A stretch of 64,000 nucleotides of DNA from the NCBI RefSeq assembly GCF_001625195.1, contig NC_054389.1, positions 6,444,520 to 6,508,519 of the forward strand, read 5' to 3'. Origin of the DNA: Drechmeria coniospora (taxonomy: Eukaryota > Ascomycota > Sordariomycetes > Hypocreales > Ophiocordycipitaceae). This document shows positions 46,071 to 58,130 of this stretch, piece by piece; the first letter of the stretch is position 1, and every line of letters begins with the position of its first letter. The translations under genes and the position numbers were made by a program. The notes under the pieces are model-generated. The model had not been told where the DNA came from and ran no database searches. It saw only the letters and a list, made by a program, of their open reading frames with translations.

Positions 46071-46373
46071 ATGGATCCTCGGGTGAGCCCGGAGACAAAC
46101 TCGACTTGTAGCTTGCGTCAACGGAACAATGGCTAACGTTTCCTCTGCGGTGTCGTGCCGTGCAGAAGTTTATGGCACCACTGGCCGCCTTCACCATGGC
46201 TAGCCTTTTATTTGTGTAAGCCGGCCACTCTCTCCTTGACCCTTTTCTCTTGACCCTTGACGTCGTCCTGCCGATCTGACGCGGCCAACAGATACACGAG
46301 GTCATCCATCCGGACCGCCAAAAGTCAATCCGTTCGTTTCCACCTCACCCACCAGGCCGAGACCTCCGTTTAG
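46071..46373 (+). CDS. Small single-span membrane protein, 47 residues
   Basis: Three exons, 46071-46082 (MDPR, 12 nt), 46166-46215 and 46292-46373. The reading is MDPRKFMAPLAAFTM, then the hydrophobic ASLLFVY, then TRSSIRTAKSQSVRF and a stop at 46371. Donors are GTGAGC and GTAAGC, acceptors GTGCAG and CAACAG, and a CTGAC branch site precedes the second acceptor. The MDPRK.MAPLAA.TM..LLFVYTRSSIR pattern resembles a small conserved protein that I recall from filamentous ascomycetes, possibly mitochondrial, but no name is certain. The tail after TRSSIRTAK does not look like what I recall of relatives, so the 3' end may have a further intron or have diverged. It is too short for most gene finders. 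Confidence 0.68.
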
Positions 46374-46874
46374 GCTGACGTCGCTCATCATGGCATCCGC
46401 TGTAGGGAAGACGATGAATGTCCCATCGCATGCGGCGACGGCAAAGTTGCCTGACCATTCACTCATGCGCAGCTCGCTCACTACATCAGCGGCCTGATTC
46501 GCCTCGGTTAAACACTCCACTTTGTGTACACTCTATCATACGCGCTTGCCTATGTACAACGTCGCTATGCGGCATCCCTAGTTCCAGCCATCCGATGCAA
46601 CCGAATTCGTGCCTCTTGACCAGGCCCGCCCGCACGCCTCCCGTGTAGCGTAGCAGGGAAGAAAATGAAATGAAAGAAAAGAAAAGAAAGGTGGGCGCAT
46701 TCGAACCACAGCAGGGCGGCCGAACCGCTTCCACGGCCGACCGAAGCCGGGTGTCTATGCCAACAACCGCCAGTTTGGGTATCGGAGCCTCGTTCCCTGT
46801 AAAGCAAGCGCCTTCCGTCACCATGCAAGGACCCCATCCTCTCGCTCGACGGCGTTTTCGCCGCTGCCCTGTCA
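46374..46874. other. Intergenic 3' region
   Basis: No gene recognised. It lies between convergent genes; an AAAAGAAAAGAAAG purine tract sits near 46675-46690. Confidence 0.6.
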
Positions 46875-48209
46875 TCACAAGGAACCAGCCTGGGCCGCCT
46901 TCTTCTCCTTGCCAGCAAGCCTGGCCTCGTTGAGCTGTCGCATGACGTACTCGTACGACAGCATGGTCACCGTCGCCGCAGGCACAGCCCGCATCATGTT
47001 GGTGCCGAGTCCGGCGTAGAATGCTCGCCAGCCTTCCTCGGCGAGGATGGTGCGAAAGGTCATGACGATGCCCTTGTATTTGCGACTGTCCCTGCACGTC
47101 GATTCGTTGGACGATGCCGAGACGCCCAGGCCCTGGAGGTACTGTTCTCCGGCCAGCGGCCGCCTTTGCGTCTGCAGCCGCGTCCTGATAACTTCGTGCG
47201 GGTACGTGGCGCTGCTGGCTAGAATCTTGGACAGGATCGACGCGGACAGGATGCCCATCCAATGCGCCTTTTCTCCGTGGGCGGGCGCTTCTCCCATGCC
47301 GTGACCGGTAAATGACGTCTTGAGAAACTCGTACGTCGGGAACTGGACCGCCACGTGGGTGAGGCCGAGAAGGGCGGGTGTGAGGCCGGAATAGAAGGAA
47401 GCGAGCCCTTCGGACGTGTACATCTTTCGTGCGGCGTCGAGCGTCGAGCGGTAGTGCCACGATTCATTCGGTGCCGGCCGCGCCATCGGCATGCTCTCTC
47501 CAGGCTTGCGAACCATCGAGTGATAGTGGTGCTCCGCCCGAGGGGAGTGGCTCTGCGACATGAGACGGGTCTTGATGACCCATATCGGATTCGTAGCAAC
47601 GGTGCTGCTCGCGCCAGCGATGATGGAGGACCAGAAATTGACCACGTGCGTGTTCCCTGGCGCGGGGAGCGGTCAGCGGCCAGAGCGAGGCACCGCTCGA
47701 GCGGGCGCGGAGGGAGGGGAGGGGGGGGAGACGGTCATACCTGAATGCTGAGCCATCCACAGCTTGCTCTTGTTGTACACGGTGAACCAGACGGCCCAGG
47801 TGGGCAGGTAGCCGAGGATGATGGGCCCCAATCCCCTATACATGCCCCGCATGCCTTCGTGGCGCCATATGACCTTGGCGGTGCCGACCAGGCCATTGTA
47901 CAGCCTCGGTTGGCCGACGTCGATGCCGTTGCCGACGAATTGGTGGCCACCACCCCCCTGGGCCTGCAGCTTCGTCTTGATGACATCCAACGGACACGTG
48001 ACGACGCCGGAGGTGAAGCCGCCGATGGCACCGGCGACTGCGTTGAACTGGGGGTCCGAAGCAGAAACCGCCCATCTCTGCAGCGGCGTCAAGGCCTCCG
48101 GACGGTGCATCGCAGGAGGAGGAGAGTTGGCAGCGATTCGGCACGAGACGGGTGCATCGTCTGGAGGCGAAGAGACCTGGCTTGTCCGGGGAGAGTCGTC
48201 GTGAGACAT
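46875..48209 (-). CDS. YIA6: Mitochondrial carrier, NAD+/pyrimidine type (Yia6-like)
   Basis: Inner-membrane transporter of the mitochondrial carrier family. Two exons, 47741-48209 and 46875-47656, give 416 residues. The three signature motifs are PLDVIKTKLQ, PIWVIKTRLM and PHEVIRTRLQ; the Trp in the second is typical of the NAD+/FAD/folate/pyrimidine branch. YRGLGPIILGYLPTWAVWFTVYNKSKLW is a strong match in character to fungal NAD+ carriers (Yia6/Yea6). The N-terminal ~75 residues are polar and Ser/Pro-rich, and a loop in repeat 3 (GEQYLQGLGVSASSNESTCRDSRKY) is enlarged. The ATG at 48209 is the first in a long open frame; only a GTG at 48509 precedes it. The substrate assignment rests on family resemblance. 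Confidence 0.88.
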
Positions 48210-51187
48210 TCCCGCCTCCGCAAGCCGGGACTGGTGGTGTTCGAGAGGCGATCGGAGGACGGCGTTTTCGTCGGCAGCGTCCGATGTCGCTCGGCGTTCG
48301 ACCGAGGGCCGGTGAGGGACGAGCGAGCGGCTCCGGCAGGGTGCTTCGTCGCCGGTTCCGATGCCGATGCCGCCGGGAGTGTTCGGGCGAGGAGTGTGGA
48401 GGGACGGACTGTGTGATGGTGCGTTGGCTTCCCTCGGGGAACGTCCCCAGCATCCGAGGGTTGCAGAGACGTCGGTTGGAGGATGCGGGGAACGCAGCAA
48501 CGCTCTCACACCACTGACACCGTTCCCTCCTAACGAACGCCGGCGGCCATTGATTTCAGAAGAGAAGAGAGGGAGAATTCACCGAGCGTGGGCGAGGGCC
48601 GTCGAAGAGATGCAGGACTACGAAAGGTGAGCCGAGCGAGGTGCGGAGGTGAGGAGGGGTTGTGACGGCGGCCAGTGGGTGGAAGGAAGGGAACGGGAGA
48701 GGCAGAGGAGAAGGAGAAATGATCCGACCGGACCGACCAGGCAAGCAGACAGACGGTCAGCGGGCGAGCCCATATGGGGGTTTGCTGGGAATGGCAGCCA
48801 GCCAGCGTGAATTTAGTGGGTTTTCAGTAGCCCCGAACCGGCCCACAGGCGGCAGCAACACGTTGAACAGGAGGCTCCACCGCCCTGATAAGGGGATTCT
48901 TTCGGTTTTTTTAGTTACATGCAGATGTGCTTAGCGTGCTGTTAGTGAGCTCTTGTACCAGTACCTCCTTAGGTGCTCGTGCATGGGCATGTCCAGCACT
49001 GATACCTATAGTACTTGTACCTGAGTATGCATGTACAGAGTACTCCGTACATGCGGAGTAGCATGCATTCTCGACGAGGTACATGTACCATTACCTCAGG
49101 CCGCAGCTACAGTACAGTATACGGTGCAAGCGCTGTAGTTTACTGGCAGAGAGTCCTTCGCAATGCAGTGCAGCGTCACCTGCCGGCCACCAGGGCCCGG
49201 CCGCTGTGGGAGCCCGAAGCATGTGGTCGACAGATGGCAGTAAGCACCGCAAGTGAAGTACATGTGCGGAATCCAATGCTGTAATTTTAATGTTCTGTAC
49301 TAGGGATCCTAGCTCTACCGCTTGTGTCTTCGTTCCCGTACCGCCGCTATGTCACCGCAAACTACCTGAACGACGATGATTCTGTAGTGCCACGACAAGG
49401 CGGCAAGGCGGCGCAATTATTATGCAGGTACGGAGTACAAGTACTGTAACTACTCATACATGTGCTGCACACAGACGGCATCATTACTTGCCTATTCAAC
49501 AATCCCCAACAATCCAGTGTTGGGCTTCTCGACCCGCACCTCAATCGTCATGACAATTCCCTGTCCATTTTCTCCAGTAAACTGTTACAGGAAAGTCGTC
49601 GTGAAGGTTTGTTCACAATAGCCGGATGATAATCTCTCCAATCCATGCCCGATGAGTCCTTCCGCTGTGTGCCATCGGAGTAGGAAACAGCACAACGGAA
49701 TATTGGCATGGCCGACCCGGAAGCAACGCCCGTCTTGGCGCAAATGGCGGACGAAGACTGGCAATGCCACCTCAGTTACATGAATTCCCTCTACTGCTTG
49801 GACGGTTGGCTCAATGTCACTCGGCCCGGGCACCCCATGGAACAGTTCCCGCCATTCCTTGGCCATGGAGGGCTTTGGGACCTTCACAGATGCCGAGTAA
49901 TCGCTACCCCGGCATCATTCCTGACATAGATTGCGTCAGTCCGAGACTCGGATCCAAGAGTGTGAACGACATTGGTTGCTCCCGCACGACAGCACCAGTC
50001 TCCTCTTCCCGTGTGCAGAATATTTCCTACTAGCCTAATACAGTATTTCCATCTTCATGCGACGAAATGGGACGTCGACCACGCTCAATGCTGGCTGATA
50101 GCAGGTCCGGCAGTGAAAAATAGTGTGGCTGCGATTCGTCACACAGCGAGACCTTCGTCCCAGTTTGAGCAACATTCCCCTTTGTTGAAGCTGATGCCTT
50201 GGACTGTCATGATCGAGTCTGCGCATGCGTGTCAATGTGCTACATACTGTGTTGGTGAAGGCGAGGCAATGACCAAAGGCCCCTGGCTGTCATGTGATGA
50301 ACCACTCGTGACACATTAATCGGAGTGCCCTTGATCCTCGTCGCGCCCGTAAACCTCCCTTACGAGGTTGATTTCGGCCGTTTCCAAAATTGCTCGCGGG
50401 TCCAGCAAATCCTTTGTCGAATCATATGCCGGGCTAGACCTCGACGACGACGACAAGCGCACGTGCAGGACATGAGATTGCACCACAGTACCTGCCACAG
50501 AAGAAAAGTAGCAGCAGGTCACACTTGCATGTGAGGACTACCCATGCCATCATGGACATGCGAAATGGACGACGAAGTGAAGGATGTGTATTCGTACTCG
50601 TTTTGAGCTTTTCTTGATGGCGAATGCAGGGTAAATATACTTACAGGATGAAACTTGGCGTACTACGACGAATATTTTAGTGTAATTACATGTAAAGGTA
50701 TGTAAAAGTAAGTATGGAGGTACTGTATAGCGTAGGGAGTGCTGTACTTGAGTACTAAACAGTAAGTGCACGATTGTACTCCGTACAAGTAGTTAGTTGT
50801 ACATGTATAGTTGTAAGTAGTTGTACGGATACATTTACGGAGTAAGTATACTGTAATTATACTGTACAGTAAGTAAGTACTGTAATTCCTACCCGTATAA
50901 CAGTAGTGCTCCGTACAGTAAGTACTCCGTACTTCGTACTACTCATTCTTACTGTACTCCGTGCATGTACTTACTCAAGTATTGCTTGCAACAAGCGTTA
51001 GTGTTGCTGACTTCGGCGACAGCGACAAGCTCTCACGTGACCTCACAGACTCCCCGTTTTGCGGGCCAGCCTAGCCTCCCAATCATCATCGCCGCATTTC
51101 GAGGCATCACGAAAAAAGCGACCCTCGGCAGCTGTTACCCGCCATCAACGAACAAACACATACACCTCCGCGTCCGCCACTGCCACA
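48210..51187. other. Divergent intergenic region, carrier / QCR7, 3 kb
   Basis: No gene recognised. Two overlapping frames on opposite strands at 49585-49929 have no recognisable motif. GTAC-type DNA is dense at 48950-49100, 49425-49460 and especially 50690-50985, where nearly every 10 bases carry GTAC, GTAAG or TACTGTA. Confidence 0.6.
50690..50985. repeat. Dense GTAC/TACTCCGTA low-complexity patch
   Basis: About 300 bp made largely of overlapping words GTAC, TACTCCGTA, TACTGTA, AAGTA and TACATGTA, both orientations, ending some 200 bp before QCR7. AT content is far above that of the neighbouring genes. Confidence 0.75.
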
Positions 51188-51859
51188 ATGGTCGGATTCT
51201 CGCTCGCTCCATTCGTCCTGCGCCGGCCCTGGCTGACCAAGATGCTCACGCCCGCGGCCAACTGGTACGCCGGTGCTGCCGGATACCAGAAGCTCGGTCT
51301 GAGGTAACAACACACCCACACCTCCACTCCCCACCCGCCTCATCGATGCTTCGGAGACCAATTCGTTGCACGCACACGGCGCAGCGGAGCAGCGACCTGC
51401 AGACTTGCTAGCTGGTGCGGTGGCCATGAGCCGGACGAAGGATTGGAACGGCCATGTGCAGAGAGACCAGTGGCTGACGAGCACCCCTTTCACAATAGGT
51501 TCGACGACCTCATCGAGGAGGAGCGAGAGTCGTCCCAGATCGCCCTGAAGCGTCTCAGCCCCAAGGAGTCCTACGAGCGCATCTATCGCATCCGCCGCGC
51601 GACGCAATGCAGCTACCAGCACAAGCTGCTGCCCAAGGACCAGTGGACGAAGCCCGAGGAGGTACGTGCTCCATCCTCGCCGAGACGACTCCCAGGTTCC
51701 CCCGATTCGAGACGGAACACAATGCCTGTACCCCATGAATAGCAGAGCTAACGCACCTCGCAGGACGTTCCCTATCTGCGCACCATCATCGAGCAGGTCG
51801 AGGCCGAGCTCGCTGAGAGGGACGCCCTGGACTCCATGTCGGTCATCAAGAAGCACTAA
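51188..51859 (+). CDS. QCR7: Cytochrome bc1 complex subunit 7 (Qcr7, 14 kDa)
   Basis: Matrix-side subunit of complex III that helps assemble cytochrome b. Three exons, 51188-51303, 51499-51661 and 51764-51859, give 124 residues. The joins read YQKLGLR+FDDLIEEE and WTKPEE+DVPYLRTII. The internal box [42 protein letters not shown] is the family hallmark. The second intron carries a CTAAC branch site. The first 45 residues form the amphipathic N-terminal helix and loop typical of this subunit ([27 protein letters not shown]). No cleavable presequence is needed in this family. Confidence 0.95.
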
Positions 51860-52467
51860 GCGGTCGATCTCGCGTCCGAGAAAGCTCATCGGCTGATGGA
51901 GGGAAACAGGCCGACGGTCGGGGGCCGGTAGGAGCGGGGCCGCTGATCAAAAGGCTTGATGTCTTTGTGTACCCATACAATGTATAGATGGTGTTTTTGA
52001 CACTCCCAAGTCTTGTTAGCTCGCTCGCAAATGACGAATGACCTCAAACTTGCACCGCCCCGAATCTCAAGCCGCGATACACATGCTTGGAACCAGAATA
52101 CTATGCTCGGGAAGGCCGGATCAACGATTCCGGCGAGAAATGCTACATCAACAGTCTTGATGAATCATCGTCCACACATGCATCTAGTCTCGAGCTGACC
52201 CAGGCGCCTTGCCTACGACGAGCGTACTGTGTACATGCACATGCCACCGCCTCTAGCCGTTCAGGTACGCCGAGTCGCCAGAGAAGCCGACAATGCCAGG
52301 TGATTGCAGCATCCCCCATCGCTTCTCCAGATCCGCCGTGACTTCCGGTAAGCAGGCAAGGCTGTCTCGCTCTGACAAGGCGGCGGCTGCCACTTCCCAC
52401 AATCCAACACGTTGCCCACCCGCGTCCTCGGATTCGCTTCGGAAGCCGTAGGCGTTACCGAACCGCC
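51860..52467. other. Intergenic 3' region between convergent QCR7 and UBP3
   Basis: No gene recognised; 3' flanks of two convergent genes. Confidence 0.6.
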
Positions 52468-55329
52468 TCAAATGCGCTGGTAAAATAGCAGGTATGCGAC
52501 CTTGTTGTCCTTGATGCTCTCCTTCACCTGCTTTTCCTTTGCCGATCCGTTGACGCCGTTGACGACGCTGCTCCACCGCTTGTTGCCACCGGCCGACGTC
52601 GTCACCTGCTTCCAGCCGTCATCGTCCCCTGCATCCTGATCGTTCATGGCGCCAAATCGGTTTCCCGCGCCGGCGGCTGGCGAATGATCGCCGCGAACGT
52701 CCCTTCCGTCTTCCTTCGAGCCGCCCTCGGCCACGTCCTCGCTGCGGACGCGGCGGAGGACGGTGTCGTCCATGCGGATCCATTCGCGGCCATCTTGCCT
52801 ACGCACATCCACCGTGTAGTGACCGCCGCTTGCATTCTTGCCGTGGTGGTAGACAACGCTGATGAGATTGTACCTCGGCATCGGGCCGTCGCCGATGGCG
52901 TGGAGAGTCTGCCTAGACAGGGCCTCACGGGGGATCTCGAGCTCCAGCGGGTAGCCGACCCGCTTCCAGATCTTAATGGTGCCGTGGCCTTCGGCGTCGA
53001 ACTGGAAGCGTTTGAGGTGGAGGATGAGAACCGGTGGCAGGGACTCGATGAAGACTTGCTTCGTCGCCAGCACGTCCTTGCCGCGGGGCGAGTTGAAGTC
53101 TCCCTGGAGGCGCTCGGGGCGCGTCAGGCCACGCAGCGCGTCGACGACGTTACGCACCTCGGGCGATCCGATGTCGAGCTGGAGCGGCTGGTACGGTTCT
53201 GTCGTGATGGAGTCCTTGAGGCCGGGCACGCGGAGCTCGGACCGAAGCAGGCCGCCAAACATCTTGGTGATGGGCGTCGACGAGTTGGAGCCCGACGAGC
53301 GCGTGACGGCGGCACGCTGCTTGCGGCCGACTTCATGCCAGTCGCCAGATGCCGTCGAGCTCTGGCTCGCCGTGAGATTGACGGACGCCGAGTCGGCGTC
53401 GGCCGCCTGCGAGCTGTTCATCACATGGGCGCACTCGTCGTTGAGAGACTGGAGGAGGAAGCCGAGAAACTCTTCGGCGTCCTGCTGATGGCCGCGCTGC
53501 TGGACAGTTAGCAGTTGTCCGGCGAGGTTCACGGAACGCGTCGAACTTGCCCTCATGCTGGCGAATCGCGACAGCTGTCTTATGGCTTCGTACACGAATT
53601 CGGGGGTGAAGGGCTCGCCGTACTTCTCGAGCTCCTCATTCTTCAACGTACGCTGAAGCTGATCGGCGGACAGGGCGGATGCGACGACGTTGTACTCGTG
53701 CATGAACATGACCCTAATCAATATCAGCCGTGGCTCACGCCGGCAGGGAGACTGATGGAACTGACATGGCGTCTACGAGAGGAGTCTCGCTCTTGAAGCT
53801 GTGCACAGCTCTCTTGCTGACTTGGCACAAGAAATCGTAAAAGGGAACGCAGAACATGAGAACTTGAAGAACCTGGGAGATGAGTCAGGAACGGAGCAGG
53901 CATCCCCTCGAGACCGTGGTACGTACCGAGTTCATGTAGCACATGTTGCCCGTGTTGATGAGACCGCGCGGCTCGAGAAAGGAGAGTTTGTCGCAGCTGC
54001 CAACCTGGTAGGCACGGATGGCATCGGCGAGCGAGCTGGCGTTGGTCTTGGAAAAGGCACTGGCGGCATTTCCACCGCCGTTGACTGATCCACCCGATCC
54101 GCCGCCGCCAACGGGCGCGTGGGCGGAGGGCTTCGCGAAAAGATTGGCCCAACTTGTCGGGGCGGGCTTGGCCGGAGAACTGGTGACGCTGGGACTCTTC
54201 GCTTCCGCCGTCTGCCCCGCAGCAGCCTCCTCGACGGTGGGCGGCGCGCCGTTCACGGCGGCGGGCGCGTGAGGTTGAATATCAGAGGCCACCTTGGTGA
54301 CGTCCTGTGGCTTGCTGGTGCTGGACGCCTTGGAAGCCGGCCTCGGCAGAGCAGGGACAATGGAGCTGGTGGGGCTCGCCGAAGGTGCATCGCCATGGGC
54401 CGTAACCTCCTTGGCGATGGCGGCCTCTGGTTGCTTCGCACGTTTCGCCGTCGGGGAGGGCGGAGTGGACTTGGCATCCGAGGCCTTGGTGGATGGAGTG
54501 TCGACGTTGGCGGATTGGGAGGTTGGCGTGACCCCGGCCGTGTTGTCGGAAGCCTGCAGGCTCCTCGCCGGCGTCGTGCCCTGCTGTTGCTCAAGGGGTA
54601 AGGACACGGCGGCGCCGTCGGCGTTCAGCAGCCTTCTCCGCCGTCTAGATCGTGGCGCTCTAGAGGGGAAGCTGAGGTCGGGCTGGGATAGCCAAGGCAG
54701 CTGCCAATGTTATCAGCGCGAGATGAAACAGCCAGCCGTGGGGGGCGGGCGATGCAACTCACGGGCGGTCGGAAAGGCTTTCGTTCCACGTCGAGCGAGC
54801 CGTCAAAATGCGGAGGGAGCGGCTGTGGAACTGCGGTGACGTGCTCGACCATCTGCGGCGTCGGAGGAGTCGGGGGGATCACCTGGGACGAATGAGTCGA
54901 CGACGGCGTATGGGGTGGCATGGGCGCCGGAGCCGGAGGAGGAGCTTGATGGGGCGTCGAGAGGTTGGGCGAGTGCTGCGAGTGACGGGGATAGTTGGAC
55001 GGGACGGTAACGCCAACCATGGGCACGTAATGGGGCATCGCAGGCGGCGACCTCGCGTGGTAAGCCTGATAGGGAGCGTAGCCGGGAGCTGGGACTCCGG
55101 AGGGGACTCCGCCGTTCTGGAACTGGGGTGGCATCCCGTAGTATCCCTGAGGCCCGTAGTGTCCGTAGTTTGGATACATGGGCGCCATGTGCTGCTGAGG
55201 ATACTGCGGCATGTACTGATGCTGCCGCCGCCGGGGGCCGCCTCCAGGAGTGCCGGCCATGTTCACCGCACCGCCGCCGCTCCCTTGGTGGTGTATGCTC
55301 TGCCCAGCCGGCAGATGGAGGTTACTCAT
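52468..55329 (-). CDS. UBP3: Ubiquitin carboxyl-terminal hydrolase, Ubp3/USP10 type
   Basis: Deubiquitinase; with Bre5 in yeast it acts on Sec23 and other COPII/COPI components, ribophagy and stress signalling. Four exons, 54763-55329, 53927-54700, 53766-53872 and 52468-53713, give 897 residues. The first 440 residues are Pro/Gln/Tyr/Gly- and then Ser/Pro/Ala-rich and probably disordered. The Cys box GLINTGNMCYMNSVLQVLMFCVPFYDFL spans an exon junction, with nucleophile about Cys443. GHQQDAEEFLGFLLQSLND follows. The His box YNLISVVYHHGKNASGGHYTVDV has catalytic His at about 781. The ending KDNKVAYLLFYQRI is typical. Intron 3 is only 52 nt. The RKPFRPPLPWLS segment just before the linker is what separates this from other USPs. 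Confidence 0.93.
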
Positions 55330-56587
55330 CCTGCCGGCTTGGGATGTCGTAAGGTTGCGGGCGTCGCGCAGCAGTGCGACTCCCGCATCCAATCAACCGT
55401 AGACTCGGGAGGATGGGTGAGGAGCACGTGGCGATGATGATGCGACGATGAGACGTCAGCCTTGCCTTTCACTTGACTTGCCGTGACGCTGCCGAGGCGT
55501 CGTCGTGGCCGGACGTCGGAAGCTCGGTAGGGGCACGCGTCGCGCGCTGCAAACTCGGACTCGACGTCCGAGAAAGGACGGATCAAGCCAGAGGACAGCT
55601 GGGCGCGCACAGAGCCTTGCGCGACCGAATGCAGGAAGGGAGCCGATGAGCAGAGGTGTGGCCGAGAGGCATTGGAAGAATGAAATTTATGGCTTTCGGT
55701 CGGGCAGGATAGTGCAGAGCAAGAACAGCGGTAGTAGTTACTAAGGTAGGTAGATGTACGTAGTAGGTACGGAGTACAGAGTACCTCCTTGCCCGTTCTC
55801 ACTCTCTGGGGGGGGAGGGCAGGAAACAGTCTCGACCCTTGAACGAACAGAGCAGAACAGCCAGCGCAGACTAAGCTCTGGAGGCGGTGGTAGCGCTGAT
55901 AATTTGCCAACGCAATAGTGGGCCTGTGACCGCGGCACGTAACAGTAAGTACTCCGTACAGTCAGTACGGATTACTTACTGTACTAGTACAGTGTTCAAA
56001 AGTACGTCGAACATGTATTACTTACAGTACACCCACAGTACCACCCCGCACTGTACTCTGAACTGCGTACTGAGTCTGCAGTACAACTAAACGTACAAGT
56101 ACTAGCATCAGTAGTAGGCACCAAGTACTGGACATGTCCATAGGTGTCCTGGATAATCCTGCCAAACCCAGTCCCTCGAGGTAATACTACTACCTACTAC
56201 CTACTAGGTAGGTACTTAGGTAGCCACGGAATACTACCTAAGTACTTAATAATAATTAGTAGTGACTGTACGGAGCAACAGTGCTCATGTACTTGAGTAC
56301 TAGGGGCTAACTGCGGAGTACTTAAGCACGAAACAATGATTACCTCGTAGCGTCGGCTCTGTTAGTACTAACTGTACTTACCGTACTTGTACTGTACCAG
56401 TACATGCCTGCCCCTCCATGATGCTACTGACTCACCCCGAGTCACCCCCACCAAAAACTCCCAAGCTGGCTTCGTTACCGCCAAGCTATTGATCTCGACG
56501 GGACACACGACAACTGACCAAACTTTCGAGCCCCTTCATTGCCCTTGCATACCCCTCCGCGGAATAGGGACGACGAGGCTAGTCGCC
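55330..56587. other. Divergent intergenic region, UBP3 / TyrRS
   Basis: No gene recognised. GTAC- and TAGGTAGGTAC-rich low-complexity DNA fills 55740-55780 and 55940-56400. A TGACTCA heptamer is at 56428-56434. Confidence 0.65.
56428..56434. promoter_or_regulatory. TGACTCA heptamer (Gcn4/CPC1-type site) upstream of TyrRS
   Basis: TGACTCA stands 153 bp before the TyrRS start codon, nearly the same distance as the TGAGTCA before the MetRS gene. A second CGAGTCA half-match follows six bases later. Confidence 0.5.
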
Positions 56588-58071
56588 ATGGCTAGCAAGT
56601 CAGCATCCGAGAGACTTGGTCTCATCCGGGAGAACCTCGCCGAGACTTTGAACCCCGAAATCATCGAAAAGATCTTGAACGAGGGGCGCAACCCCAAGGT
56701 GTACTGGGGTGAGTCGCCGGCTGACCGACCGACCGACCATGTTTGACTTGATCTCTTGGAAAGCTTGAAGGAAAGAAAAGCTAACCGAAGGATGATGGAT
56801 CGTGCCAGGGACTGCCACGACGGGCCGCCCACACTGCGGCTACTTTGTCCCCGCCATCAAGATCGCTCAGCTGCTCGCTGCCGGCTGCGATGTCATCGTT
56901 CTGCTCGCCGATATCCACGGATTCCTCGACAACCTCAAGGCACCGCTAGAACTAGTTGCCTACCGAGCCGAGTACTACAGGTTGATTATCAAGGCCATCC
57001 TCGAGGCCGTCGGCGTCTCCACCGACAGGTTGCGGTTCGTTCTAGGCAGCGAGTACCAGAAGAGCGCCGCATATGTCATGGATGTCTACAAGCTCTCGTC
57101 CTTGATCTCGGAACATGATGCCAAGAGGGCGGGCGCTGAAATCGTCAAGCAAACGGACAACGCCCCGCTGAGCGGGCTCCTTTACCCCATCCTTCAGGTG
57201 TTGGACGAGCAGTACTTGGATGTGGATGTTCAGTTTGGCGGTAAGCATCACTGGCCCTTGTTGACGTGCCGATCCATCATGGATGGCTAGGGATCCAGCT
57301 CATCACTGACAACTTCAGGTCTTGACCAGCGAAAACTATTCATTGCTGCGAAGGAATGGCTACCAAAGCTGGGCTACAGAGAAGTGCGTTGCGAGCCATG
57401 GCCGATAGTGATTGCTGCTAATGAATCGACCAGCGCGCTCACATCATGAACCCAATGGTTCCCGGCCTGCACGGTGGCAAGATGAGCTCAAGTGATCAGG
57501 GTGAGGAGGCGAAATAGCTGAACGTGACTGCGCTCCGCTGACACCACGTAGACAGCAAAATCGATCTCCTCGATGCTCCCGAGGTCGTCACCAAGAAAAT
57601 CAAAAAGGCCGTTGCTGCACCAACGGTTGTCGAGGATAACGGCGTTCTCTCGTTTGTGGAATTCGTATTGCTTCCTGCTTCGGCACTACGTGGAAAGCGA
57701 GAATTTATTGTCGAGCGCGAGAGAGACGGCCTCGAGCCATTGGTGTACACCGATATTGCCCAGATGAACGACGATTATAGGAACGACAAAGTATGTCTCG
57801 AGCCCTTGCCCAAATGCAGGCTTCAGACCTGACTGACACTTTGCAGTTGACGCCTCAGATACTGAAGCCGGCCGTCGCGGCAGCTCTAATAAAGCTGCTT
57901 GCCCCGATCCACGCCGCGTTTGAAGCGTCCAAGGAGTGGCAAGACATCAACCTCAAAGCGTACCCACCACCCCCTAAGAAGGAGAAGAAGGTCAAGAACA
58001 AAGGCACCCGACATCCTGGGGCTCAAAATCAGACCCAGGAAACAGTACTTCCCATCCGAGAAGGTCAATAG
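56588..58071 (+). CDS. TYS1: Tyrosyl-tRNA synthetase, cytosolic
   Basis: Class I synthetase charging tRNA-Tyr. Six exons, 56588-56708, 56809-57240, 57319-57383, 57434-57500, 57552-57790 and 57847-58071, give 382 residues. All five introns are 50-100 nt and the phases close. The HIGH-like motif is in TATTGRPHCGYFVPAIK and the KMSKS motif is KMSSS at about residues 222-226, in HGGKMSSSDQ. The Rossmann part has DVIVLLADIHGFLDN and the CP1/tRNA-contact region ends in YPILQVLDEQYLDVDVQFGG. The C-terminal anticodon domain runs DSKIDLLDAPEVVTKKIKKA to the end. The tail is short and Lys-rich, then Gln/Thr-rich, with no EMAP-II domain, as in other fungi. Convergent with the CtIP gene, 251 bp apart. 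Confidence 0.96.
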
Positions 58072-58130
58072 GTAGCACTGGCTTTGACAACAAGTGGAGC
58101 CAAAGAATAGAGAAAAAATATATTGATGTT

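Noticed and set aside
46690..46725. Possible tRNA B box (minus strand GGTTCGAATGC)
   Set aside because: The flanking bases do not pair as a T stem and no A box or acceptor stem is found at the right distance.
49585..49929. Two overlapping 73- and 100-codon frames on opposite strands
   Set aside because: No homology signal, no splice context and each is the shadow of the other.
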